Position numbers and translations under genes: made by a program. From contig URFG01000009.1 of the NCBI GenBank assembly GCA_900547095.1, positions 1 through 48,670 on the forward strand: a stretch of DNA of 48,670 nt. Reading direction: 5' to 3'. Positions 24,565 to 32,656 of this stretch are shown here, piece by piece (the first letter of the stretch is position 1; each line of letters begins with the position of its first letter). Origin of the DNA: an uncultured Oscillospiraceae bacterium (GTDB lineage Bacteria; Bacillota; Clostridia; Oscillospirales; Acutalibacteraceae). The notes under the pieces are model-generated. The model was not told where the DNA came from and did no database searches. It worked only from the letters and a program-made list of their open reading frames with translations.

Positions 24565-25818
24565 ATGCTCAGATATATTCAGTCAAAAAAACAGTATGAG
24601 GCTTTAGGCGTAAATGTCGAAGAGGCAATCGATAAGCTTAAAGCGGCGTCAGTCAGTCTTCACTGCTGGCAGGGCGACGATGTAACGGGTTTCGATCATG
24701 ACGGACCTCTTACCGGCGGAATTCAGACTACGGGTAATTATCCCGGCAAAGCAAGAACTCCCGATCAGCTTATGGAAGATATGGAAAAGGTTATCTCGCT
24801 GTGCCCCGGAAAGAAGAAATTAAATCTTCACGCTTGTTATGCTATCTTTGAAAAAGGCGAGTTTGTCGACCGCGACAAAATAGAGCCTAAGCATTTTAAA
24901 AAGTGGGTGGATTTTGCAAAGAAACATAATATGGGTATTGATTTCAACCCCACATTCTTCTCTCATCCGATGGTCAAAGACGGGCTTACTCTTTCAAGCC
25001 CCGATGAAAAGATCCGCAAATTCTGGATAGATCACGGAAAAGCCTGCATAAGAATTTCACAGTATTTTGCGGAGGAAACAGGAATTCCCTGCGTTATGAA
25101 TATCTGGACAGGCGACGGCTTTAAGGATATCCCGGGCGACAGAATGGGCCCGAGAATGAGATATAAGGAATCAATAGAAGAGATATTGAGCGAGCCTTTT
25201 GATTTTAATAAGGTAAAGCCCTGCGTTGAATCAAAGGTATTCGGTATAGGCGTTGAATCGTTTACCTCGGGATCGGCGGAATTTACCCTCTCGTTTGCCG
25301 CAATGCATAAGGATAAATGTATGCCGCTTATGGATAACGGCCACTATCATCCCACAGAAGTTGTTTCCGATAAGATTCCCGCGCTTTTGTGCTTCTTTGA
25401 TGAAATTGCGCTTCATATTACAAGACCTGTAAGATGGGATTCCGACCATGTTGTAATATTCGATGATGAAACCAAGGAAATGGCTAAAGAGATAGTTCGC
25501 TGCGGCGCACTTGACAGAGTTTATATGGCGCTTGATTATTTTGACGCGAGCATAAACAGAATTCTTGCCTGGTCTATAGGCTTCCGCAGCTGGCAGAAAG
25601 CTTTGCTTTTCGCTTTGCTTATGCCTGACACCAAGCTCAAGGCTTTACAGGACAGCGGTGATTTTTCCGCTCTTATGGCTCTTAGCGAGCAGATAAAAAC
25701 GCTTCCTTTTTCCGATATCTGGGAGCATTACTGCAAAGAAGAAAATGTTGTTTCGGATAAGGACTTATATGACGAAGTAAAGAAATATGAAAATGAAGTT
25801 CTTTTAAAAAGGGGATAA
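24565..25818 (+). CDS. rhaA: L-rhamnose isomerase
   Basis: RhaA converts L-rhamnose to L-rhamnulose with Mn2+/Zn2+. The 417-residue product matches the family from its N-terminus (ASVSLHCWQGDDVTGFD), through IQTTGNYPGKARTP, LNLHACYA and GIDFNPTFFSHP, to MNIWTGDGFKDIP and LMDNGHYHPTE, which include metal ligands. Length is normal. It is followed four bases after its stop by the aldolase gene. No rhamnulokinase gene occurs in the window, so the pathway must be completed from elsewhere. Confidence 0.95.
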   Translation: MLRYIQSKKQYEALGVNVEEAIDKLKAASVSLHCWQGDDVTGFDHDGPLTGGIQTTGNYPGKARTPDQLMEDMEKVISLCPGKKKLNLHACYAIFEKGEFVDRDKIEPKHFKKWVDFAKKHNMGIDFNPTFFSHPMVKDGLTLSSPDEKIRKFWIDHGKACIRISQYFAEETGIPCVMNIWTGDGFKDIPGDRMGPRMRYKESIEEILSEPFDFNKVKPCVESKVFGIGVESFTSGSAEFTLSFAAMHKDKCMPLMDNGHYHPTEVVSDKIPALLCFFDEIALHITRPVRWDSDHVVIFDDETKEMAKEIVRCGALDRVYMALDYFDASINRILAWSIGFRSWQKALLFALLMPDTKLKALQDSGDFSALMALSEQIKTLPFSDIWEHYCKEENVVSDKDLYDEVKKYENEVLLKRG

Positions 25819-25822
25819 TAAA

Positions 25823-26644
25823 ATGGGAATACTTGATATAAAGATATTAAAAGATTATATCCGTATGTGTAACGACGGCTGGCTCCAGGGCTGGCACGAA
25901 AGAAACGGCGGAAATTTAACCTACAGAATGACTAAAGAGCAGGTTGAAGAATGCAGACCTTATTTCAGCTTTGAAAGACCCTGGGTAAATATGGGCGTTC
26001 AGGCGGATAACCTTAAGGGCGAATATTTTATCGCAACAGGTTCGGGAAAATATTTCAGAAACGTTATTTTAGAGCCGCAGGATAATATCTGCATTGTTGA
26101 GATAAATGAGGCGGGCGACAGCTACCGCATTGTATGGGGACTTGTAAAGGGCGGAAGACCCACAAGCGAATTTCCGAGCCACTTCCTTAACCACAGTGTC
26201 AGAAAAGCCGCTACAAACGGAGAAAACAGAGTTATTTATCATGCGCACCCCGCTAATATAATCGCTCTTACATATGTTCTACCGCTTACTTCTAAGGATA
26301 TCACAAGAGCGCTTTGGCAAAGCGCCACCGAATGCCCCGTAGTATTCCCGTCGGGAGTAGGAGTAGTTGAGTGGATGGTTCCGGGCGGTGCCGATATTGC
26401 AAAGGCTACAAGCGAGCTTATGAAGAAGTTTGACGCGGCAGTTTGGGCGCACCACGGCCTTTTCTGTTCAGGCCCCGATTTTGATACGACCTTCGGGCTA
26501 ATGCACACTATAGAAAAAGCGGCTCAGATTTATGTCTTGGCTCTTTCAATGGGCAAGGGAATCAGACAGACTATTACTGACGATAATTTAAGGGCGATAG
26601 CAAAAGAATTCGGCGTTACCTTAAATGAGGATTTCCTTGACTGA
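25823..26644 (+). CDS. rhaD: Rhamnulose-1-phosphate aldolase
   Basis: RhaD is a class II Zn2+-dependent aldolase that splits rhamnulose-1-phosphate into dihydroxyacetone phosphate and lactaldehyde. The 273-residue product has NDGWLQGWHERNGGN at the N-terminus, GGRPTSEFPSH, the zinc-ligand pair in IYHAHPANI and a later histidine in WAHHGLF. It is in an operon with rhaA and ends at a strong terminator. Confidence 0.94.
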   Translation: MGILDIKILKDYIRMCNDGWLQGWHERNGGNLTYRMTKEQVEECRPYFSFERPWVNMGVQADNLKGEYFIATGSGKYFRNVILEPQDNICIVEINEAGDSYRIVWGLVKGGRPTSEFPSHFLNHSVRKAATNGENRVIYHAHPANIIALTYVLPLTSKDITRALWQSATECPVVFPSGVGVVEWMVPGGADIAKATSELMKKFDAAVWAHHGLFCSGPDFDTTFGLMHTIEKAAQIYVLALSMGKGIRQTITDDNLRAIAKEFGVTLNEDFLD

Positions 26645-26653
26645 TAAAGATAT

Positions 26654-26686
26654 AAAAAATAAGCTCCTTAAAGGAGCTTATTTTTT
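26654..26686. terminator. Bidirectional terminator after rhaD
   Basis: Arms 26654-26669 and 26671-26686 are built on AAGCTCCTT/AAGGAGCTT with A- and T-runs. It overlaps the last codons of the converging PAP2 gene. Confidence 0.88.
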
Positions 26687-27223
26687 TATGCTTTTTTGAT
26701 TTATTTTAAAATATATTTTATCCACAATGAATATCGCCGCAAATCCGAAAAGTGTTCCGAGGATCGCTCCCGCTAACACATCGGTGGGATAATGCACATA
26801 AAGATAAAGTCTTGAAAAAGCTACGAGCACTGCAAGAATAAGAGCCGGTATTCCTATCTTTTTGTTTTTTACCATAAGCACGCTCGCGCATTCAAATGAT
26901 GCCAGCGTGTGGCCCGACGGAAAAGAATAATCCGAAAGCTTTTTAACCAAAAGATGAAAGCTTGTGTTTAAATCATAAGGTCTTATTCTTCCGATAAGAT
27001 TTTTAAGTATCCCGTTTCCTACTATTAAACCGAGTATAAGAGCCGTGCCCATAGTAATTCCGATTTTTCTCGTTTTCGGGATAATTATAAAGAGCAGAGA
27101 AAGAGCTATCCAGAAAATGCCTTTATCGCCGAACATTGAGATTATCGGCATAACCGCGTCTAAAAACCTGCAGGCGATTTTATCCTGGATAAAATCGAGA
27201 ATTTTTATTTCAAAATCATTCAT
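26678..27223 (-). CDS. PAP2 family membrane phosphatase
   Basis: The 181-residue membrane protein has the three phosphatase motifs: KNLIGRIRPY (KxxxxxxRP), FPSGH and SRLYLYVHYPTDVLAG. PAP2 enzymes dephosphorylate lipid phosphates such as undecaprenyl pyrophosphate or phosphatidylglycerol phosphate. I start at the ATG at 27223 (MNDFEIKI), with GGAGGAAG upstream and an 8-base overlap with the preceding gene; an earlier in-frame ATG at 27259 lies well inside that gene and before the binding site. It is the last gene of the minus-strand run beginning with tmcAL. Confidence 0.9.
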   Translation of the reverse strand: MNDFEIKILDFIQDKIACRFLDAVMPIISMFGDKGIFWIALSLLFIIIPKTRKIGITMGTALILGLIVGNGILKNLIGRIRPYDLNTSFHLLVKKLSDYSFPSGHTLASFECASVLMVKNKKIGIPALILAVLVAFSRLYLYVHYPTDVLAGAILGTLFGFAAIFIVDKIYFKINQKSIKK

Positions 27224-28292
27224 TTGCGATTTCTTCCTCCACACTTTGCATATCCGCAATGCTTAAAGCTTCTCCCGATTTAACAACAAAAACATTTTTA
27301 TCAAAATTATCCCTGTATTCCTTGTTTCCTAACTTTAAAACCTGCTCAAAGCTTACTCTCACGCAGTAAAGCGATTCGGAATAAGAGAAAAATTCGCTCA
27401 GATTTATATTTTCAAAGTTATAAGAATCGTGTTTCCAGGCAAACATCGTAAGACTTGTTTTTAAGTTTTTATAAAATTCAGTGTTCTTAACTAAATACGG
27501 ATCAAGCTGTGAAAAGCTCTTATCGTCCTGCATATAAGCGGCATAAGTTTCTGCGCCGTTGAGTGCAAAATCCGTGATTTTCTTTTCGTTTGGATATGCG
27601 CCCGAAAAATCCACCGTGTATACGCCTGAATTTCCTAAAACCTTTAATTCTTTTTCATTTTTTAAAGCTTTTATTTCGGGAGCGGCTGAAACAAGATCAT
27701 TTATCAAAGCTGTTTGCTTTTTTATGGTTATTTCGTTTTTGATGTTTTCAGGTAAAGAGGGCAGAGCGTCGTCTTTGCGGTCATTATTTTTAAGCTTTAT
27801 TCCGTTTATTGTAAGATCGGTCTTAGAATCGAGCTTTATTGTGACCGACTTATATAAATCCGGAGAAAACACGCTTTTTCCCACCTTATATCCCTTATGC
27901 CCGAAGAAGGATTTTTTATCGTTTCTTTTAAGATAAAGCGATAAAAAAGGCTTTTCATCCGCATTTATATTGTAGGCATAATCGAAGCCTTTTTCTTTTT
28001 TTGCAGAGGTGGAAACCGAAAGCTTTTTTCCTGCTATGTGCTCGGATACTGCTTTACTTATCGATTTTTCGCTTTCATATTCCGAAACTTTTAAGCCACA
28101 TTCTTCTTTTAAAGCGCCTGCGTTTCCGCTTTTTATATATTCTGTCAAAATGCTTTGCGCAGTTACTTCGGGCCTTGTTTTTTCATAATCTTTGAGCCAG
28201 CCGTAAAAATATATCACTGCCGACAAAAACACTATTCCGAAACCTATTAGAATGCCGAAATATATTTTATAAAAAAGAGGTTTTTCTCTCAT
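27216..28292 (-). CDS. Membrane-anchored protein of unknown function
   Basis: I do not recognise a family. The 358-residue product has one N-terminal membrane helix (about 9-31) and a long extracytoplasmic part rich in Lys, Ser and Asp. The segment after the helix (VTAQSILTEYIKSGNAGAL) looks like the start of an NTF2-like domain, and later blocks resemble small beta-rich repeats; both are impressions only. It lies 11 bases downstream of the glycosyltransferase fusion and overlaps the PAP2 gene, so it is probably part of an envelope-related operon. Confidence 0.7.
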   Translation of the reverse strand: MREKPLFYKIYFGILIGFGIVFLSAVIYFYGWLKDYEKTRPEVTAQSILTEYIKSGNAGALKEECGLKVSEYESEKSISKAVSEHIAGKKLSVSTSAKKEKGFDYAYNINADEKPFLSLYLKRNDKKSFFGHKGYKVGKSVFSPDLYKSVTIKLDSKTDLTINGIKLKNNDRKDDALPSLPENIKNEITIKKQTALINDLVSAAPEIKALKNEKELKVLGNSGVYTVDFSGAYPNEKKITDFALNGAETYAAYMQDDKSFSQLDPYLVKNTEFYKNLKTSLTMFAWKHDSYNFENINLSEFFSYSESLYCVRVSFEQVLKLGNKEYRDNFDKNVFVVKSGEALSIADMQSVEEEIANE

Positions 28293-28303
28293 ATTTTCCC
28301 CCG

Positions 28304-30439
28304 TTATTTAACAATGAAAAATGTCGGAATAGTTCTCGGAGCGACAAAAGCCTTGTATTTGTTAACAAGTCCTTTTTGCTGATAGCTGTCAAGCTTAGAA
28401 GCGTCGATCCCGTATTTTTCTATATAATTTTTAAAATAAAGCACGGATGACGAGCCGCCGTCAAGCATACCTGCGCTCACAGCTCCGTAAGACGCCATAA
28501 TATCGATAACATCGTTTTTGGTAGCACCGATGCTGTCCGCGCTTCGCCCGTCGGTCACAAGAAGGATGACTGTGCCGTCTTTTCTTTGTCCTATAGCGGT
28601 TCTCTGAGCGGTTCCGGTGTTTGAATCGCTGTAATAAAGTTTTATATCTTCGCCCGACTGATTGATTAAAACATTGCCTCTCTGAAACGAAACCGCATCG
28701 CGTATACCGAGTGCGTCAGCTTCGGCGCGGGTAATGGAATTTTTGCAGATAAGGCGGTCGTTTTTATCAAAGCCCATAAAAGTGCGCTTTAATCCGTCAT
28801 CCCACACGCATTTACCGCCGGAATATGTAAGCCCCATAGGTGCGGCGCCCGATCCCGAGCCGCCCGCGTCCATAAATTCACCGCCGTTTATTGCGGCTAT
28901 GCAATCGTAATAGGAAGCTATATCGAAAACCGATTTTCCTTTAGCGGCACTCGAAAAATCTTCCGAGGAAACGCCGACTGTCACCCTCTTAGGATTCTTA
29001 ATCAGACATACATAAGCCTTGAATTTAGATTTTTTTAAAAATTCAAGCTTTATTCCGTCGTCGGATTCGGATAAGATATCAGAAGAATCGTTTGATTGAT
29101 AATCCTGTGCGTTCACAGTGTCTGCCGTTACCTTTTTTGAATCCGCCATTATCGCTTTAACGGATTTTTTGGATAAAAACAGGTAAGGCACCCATTTTGT
29201 CGCGCTTGCCTGCTCGGCGGAAATCACCAGCATATTTTTAAGCGATTGACTCGGTCCGTGAGTAATCATAACACAAAAAGTTATAACTGTTACTAAAAAA
29301 GCGAGCAGAGCCGTACCTAACGACAAAAGACATCTGCAAATTACATTCTTAACGGTGAGCTTTTTCTTTTCTGTCATAATTTTTTCTTTCCTTTTTGAAA
29401 AAACCCAGCAGCTCTGAATTCTATAGCTGATAAAAAATAAAATTGTATCAACAATAAGCTTTAAAACAGTGCTTAAAAACGGATTTGCGGAAAAGAAAAC
29501 TTTAAGTAAAGTAACAAGCATCGCAGACACGAGCATTTGAGGAATTGCAAGCGCATAATATTTTAAAATCGGATTTTTGAAATTATCGCAGTCGAAAACC
29601 TTTTTTCTGTTGACCGAAAAGTTCACAAACGACGAAACGGCTCTTGAAATAACCGTTGCAAATATCACCGTGAAGTTCCCGAAGCTTTTTAAAAATATCC
29701 TGCAAAGTATGTAAAAAAGCGAGATATCAATCAGCATTGAGGCTATAGAGCTTATAAAAAAAGATAAAATAAAGCGATAAATTCTAAGCGAATCTCTTAT
29801 AGGTCTGAAATGAGATGAGGCATTTTCTTCTATATAAACCGTGCTTATTTTAACCTCTTTAAATTCAACTCCGGCTCTTTTTAAAGAAAGAAGCATATTT
29901 GTTTCGTATTCAAATCTGTCGCCCTTTATTTCCGTAAGTAAAGGCAAAAGATTTCTAGAAAAGGCTCTTAGTCCCGTTTGCGTATCCGAAACGGAAATTC
30001 CGCAAAGCGCTTTAAAAACAAAAGAAGTCGTGTTATTGCCGAATTTGCTCCTTTTAGGCACGTCTTTTAAAGAAAAATCACGGCAGCCGAGGATAAGACA
30101 TCCTTTGTTTTCCCGTGCTGTAAGCGCGCATTTAAGAGTATCCTCCGGGGTATGCTGACCGTCGCCGTCAGCTGTTACGGCGAACTGTATTTCCGGCATA
30201 TTTTCGAGGATATATTTAAATGCGGTTTTAAGGGCGGCGCCTTTTCCGCGGTTTTCAGAGTGGGTAAGCCTGATTATTTTATCACTTTTTTCGGGGAAAT
30301 TCTTTTTGTGAATCTCATCGCTCCCGTCGTCCACGATAATTATGTGTGTAAACCCTGCTTTAAGCATTGAATTCACAGTTTTTTTCAACTTTTCGTCGGG
30401 ATTAAGCGACGGTATTATCAGACAAATATTATCGGGCAA
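28304..30439 (-). CDS. GT2-GtrA-phosphodiester glycosidase fusion protein
   Basis: This 711-residue protein joins three parts. Residues 1 to about 215 are a family 2 glycosyltransferase of the DPM1/polyprenyl-phosphate type (IIPSLNPDEKL, IIVDDGSDE, TADGDGQHTPED, TQTGLRAFSR). Residues about 222-350 form a four-helix GtrA membrane domain. After a second membrane anchor (about 372-395), residues about 470-711 match the phosphodiester glycosidase (NAGPA/DUF2233) domain with GEFMDAGGSGSG and SAGMLDGGSSSVLYF. The start is TTG at 30439, with GGAGG seven bases before it. I infer synthesis or trimming of a surface glycan. No frameshift or stop divides the parts. Confidence 0.87.
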   Translation of the reverse strand: MPDNICLIIPSLNPDEKLKKTVNSMLKAGFTHIIIVDDGSDEIHKKNFPEKSDKIIRLTHSENRGKGAALKTAFKYILENMPEIQFAVTADGDGQHTPEDTLKCALTARENKGCLILGCRDFSLKDVPKRSKFGNNTTSFVFKALCGISVSDTQTGLRAFSRNLLPLLTEIKGDRFEYETNMLLSLKRAGVEFKEVKISTVYIEENASSHFRPIRDSLRIYRFILSFFISSIASMLIDISLFYILCRIFLKSFGNFTVIFATVISRAVSSFVNFSVNRKKVFDCDNFKNPILKYYALAIPQMLVSAMLVTLLKVFFSANPFLSTVLKLIVDTILFFISYRIQSCWVFSKRKEKIMTEKKKLTVKNVICRCLLSLGTALLAFLVTVITFCVMITHGPSQSLKNMLVISAEQASATKWVPYLFLSKKSVKAIMADSKKVTADTVNAQDYQSNDSSDILSESDDGIKLEFLKKSKFKAYVCLIKNPKRVTVGVSSEDFSSAAKGKSVFDIASYYDCIAAINGGEFMDAGGSGSGAAPMGLTYSGGKCVWDDGLKRTFMGFDKNDRLICKNSITRAEADALGIRDAVSFQRGNVLINQSGEDIKLYYSDSNTGTAQRTAIGQRKDGTVILLVTDGRSADSIGATKNDVIDIMASYGAVSAGMLDGGSSSVLYFKNYIEKYGIDASKLDSYQQKGLVNKYKAFVAPRTIPTFFIVK

Positions 30440-30453
30440 AATTTTTCCTCCGT

Positions 30454-31386
30454 TTAAAGCTTTTTGAAGAATTCGTCTATAGAGCTGTCACTCTTAAAGT
30501 CGATTTCGCAGGGTTGTTTTAAAAGCGACCATCTCTCGCAGCTTTTATGCTCCTGCGAGGGTTTTATGGTTTTTATTTCACTTAAAGACTCGACCTCTAA
30601 AATAGAACCGTCGGTATAAGTTTCAAAAGAGCAGTTGTTATCGGGGTAGAATCCATCGGGGTGATTGGTTTCAAAGCTCTTTAAGAAAACTTCGGAATGA
30701 TTGATATAATAAACATTTCCGCAGTTAAGATCAAATCCGAGCTTAAAGGATTTATTGCTCTTCGGGTCCTGCTTTAAGGTCACATATTTTTTGCCGAAAT
30801 AAACCCTTTCGTCATTAAGCTCCGAATAGGGCCAAACGGAAATATTTCTGTTTGCAAGCAAGCCTGTATTATTAGTGTTCATAGGAATTATAAGAGTTCC
30901 GCCCTGAGAAGAAACGGTGATTCCCCAGATAGAAAATTCCTTTTCGGAAGAGGAAATATTTTTCACCGTCATATTTACGCGCATATTCGCGTCGTTAGAG
31001 TCCATAATAACCTCTAATGTAATAGCGATACCTACTTCGCGGTCGGGCTCTTTTGTAAAAACAGCGCCGTTTTCCGTAAGGGAATAAGAAACCTTTTTAT
31101 CATCGGGCGTATAAGTTTCGGGCCAGGCTTCCGGAGTTATCCATACTCTGTGGCCGCCGAAATTATTCCAAACTCTCCCTTTGCCGAACAATGTTTCATA
31201 TTTAACGTCAGTCTTTAAAGCGAATTCCTCCGATTTGTCAAAAAGGATATTTTCGCCGTCTTCAAAGCCGAAAAAGATTATTCTCGGGCCTATATCGAGC
31301 GTAACATAAGATTTAATTATTCCGTTAGAAAGACTTAAAACTCTTCCATAATTTTTGAAATTTTCAATTTCCTGAATTCTAACCAT
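30454..31386 (-). CDS. DUF4380-like, mutarotase-fold protein
   Basis: The 310-residue product is strand-rich, with GRVWNNFGGHRVWITPEAWPET and GITVSSQGGTLIIPMNTN. These are reminiscent of DUF4380 and galactose-mutarotase-like folds, which bind sugars. The assignment is from memory of the pattern and is tentative. No signal peptide is visible. It overlaps the end of tmcAL by eight bases and precedes the glycosyltransferase fusion by 14 bases, so it belongs to the same transcript. Confidence 0.62.
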   Translation of the reverse strand: MVRIQEIENFKNYGRVLSLSNGIIKSYVTLDIGPRIIFFGFEDGENILFDKSEEFALKTDVKYETLFGKGRVWNNFGGHRVWITPEAWPETYTPDDKKVSYSLTENGAVFTKEPDREVGIAITLEVIMDSNDANMRVNMTVKNISSSEKEFSIWGITVSSQGGTLIIPMNTNNTGLLANRNISVWPYSELNDERVYFGKKYVTLKQDPKSNKSFKLGFDLNCGNVYYINHSEVFLKSFETNHPDGFYPDNNCSFETYTDGSILEVESLSEIKTIKPSQEHKSCERWSLLKQPCEIDFKSDSSIDEFFKKL

Positions 31387-32539
31387 TTTTTTCTCCTTTG
31401 TAAAGTGGTGTTTTATATTCCGATCCGCATAAAAGCGGATTTTTAAAGCTTAGTCCGTAAAGGTCGGCGGCAGTGCATTCGAGATCGAATATCTTTTTTG
31501 ATCTTTCGTCAAAATTTTTAATATCGGAAATTTTTGAAAGCACCGGGCAATCGTGGCTTTTTAATAAAGGCTCGTTTAATTTACCGATACCGAGAATTCG
31601 AAGATAGGGGGGAGGCTTTAGGAAAAAGGAATTATCTATCCCTAAAAAGGCGGAAATAACAAGTCTTCTTAATCTTGCTAAAGGATATCTTTTAGTCTGA
31701 AGAAGAGAAAAAAGCTCTTTTAAGCCTGCCGCTTTTTTTAAAGAATTATATAAAAGCCTGTCAAGCCCCTCTGTGATATCGGGAAGAGATTTAAAATATT
31801 CTTCATTTTTTGAGCGAAGAACCGCAAGAATAGGTCTTTCTAAGTATCTCGTATCCGAATGCTCTTCGCTTAAAATGAATTTTGCGCTTTTCGGCACTGC
31901 ACTCTTGGCAACTTCCGCTTTTCCCGATAATATCATTTCCCTTATCTCGGAGCTTGATTTGAATTCGTGATCGGATTTTTTATCGTGGAAAGCGCCTTGC
32001 CTTTTAATGCACTCAAATTTAATATCAAAGCCCGCTTTTTTTGCCGCAACGATATATTCCGTGCCTAAATTATCATTCGGATTTTTAAAAATATTTTTAT
32101 CGGCGCCGAGCGCTACAGCCGCATTTTCTCTTGCATAGGCAAAAGGGATCTTTTTTTTAAGATCTGATTTAACAAGTGAAGAAAATTTATCGGAAATAAG
32201 GATATCCGCGCATTTTTCAAGGCTTTTGATATCTCCGCTTTCGCTCCCAAAAGCAATTTTTTCACAGTCAGCCCTGTATAATTGCGTTACGGCGCCGAGG
32301 GCAAAATTCTGCGCTGTGGACATCGCCCAGGAAACGGGCAATTCCAAAACCATATCAGCGCCGCTTTCTACAGCCGCGGCAACCCTTTTGAATTTAGGAT
32401 ATAGTGCCGGTTCTCCTCGCTGAACAAAATTGCCGCTCATTACTATAATGGCAGTTTCCGATTTTTCCTTAACACAGTCAAGAAGATATTTATGCCCTTT
32501 ATGCAGGGGGTTGAATTCCGCAATAATACCCGTTCTTAT
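31379..32539 (-). CDS. tmcAL: tRNA(Met) cytidine acetate ligase TmcAL, AUA start
   Basis: TmcAL (YlbM) acetylates C34 of elongator tRNA-Met with ATP and acetate, which prevents misreading of AUA codons. The segment GIIAEFNPLHKGHKYLL carries the nucleotidyltransferase HxGH motif, and VMSGNFVQRGEPALYPKF follows. No ATG, GTG or TTG exists between an in-frame stop (32548-32546) and the ATG at 32440, which lies beyond the HxGH motif. Homologues begin three or four residues before GIIAE, so I place the start at ATA 32539, with GGTGA (32550-32546) six bases upstream. A sequencing error or small indel is the alternative. The protein would have 386 residues. Confidence 0.8.
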   Translation of the reverse strand: MRTGIIAEFNPLHKGHKYLLDCVKEKSETAIIVMSGNFVQRGEPALYPKFKRVAAAVESGADMVLELPVSWAMSTAQNFALGAVTQLYRADCEKIAFGSESGDIKSLEKCADILISDKFSSLVKSDLKKKIPFAYARENAAVALGADKNIFKNPNDNLGTEYIVAAKKAGFDIKFECIKRQGAFHDKKSDHEFKSSSEIREMILSGKAEVAKSAVPKSAKFILSEEHSDTRYLERPILAVLRSKNEEYFKSLPDITEGLDRLLYNSLKKAAGLKELFSLLQTKRYPLARLRRLVISAFLGIDNSFFLKPPPYLRILGIGKLNEPLLKSHDCPVLSKISDIKNFDERSKKIFDLECTAADLYGLSFKNPLLCGSEYKTPLYKGEKNG

Positions 32540-32569
32540 GAAACTTCACCGCTTTTTGATAAAATACTC

Positions 32570-32598
32570 TTGAAAAAACAATATAAATATTATATTAT
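32570..32598 (+). promoter_or_regulatory. Promoter of ackA
   Basis: TTGAAA (32570-32575), 17 bases, TATTAT (32593-32598). CGGAGGA (32644-32650) precedes the ackA start at 32657. Confidence 0.72.
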
Positions 32599-32605
32599 TA
32601 TATAT

Positions 32606-32634
32606 AGTTTATCATACTGTGATACTCTTTTCAA
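32606..32634 (-). promoter_or_regulatory. Promoter of the tmcAL operon
   Basis: On the minus strand: TTGAAA (32634-32629), 17 bases, TAAACT (32611-32606). It faces the ackA promoter with only a few bases between them. Confidence 0.6.
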
Positions 32635-32656
32635 CAATTTTTTCGGAGGATGGAAT

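Noticed and set aside
30152..30370. Open frame antisense to the glycosyltransferase domain
   Set aside because: No ribosome binding site or motif; it lies inside the catalytic domain coding region on the other strand.
32492..32656. 55-codon extension upstream of ackA
   Set aside because: It is antisense to the tmcAL N-terminus and covers both promoters; the conserved acetate kinase start with its own ribosome binding site is at 32657.
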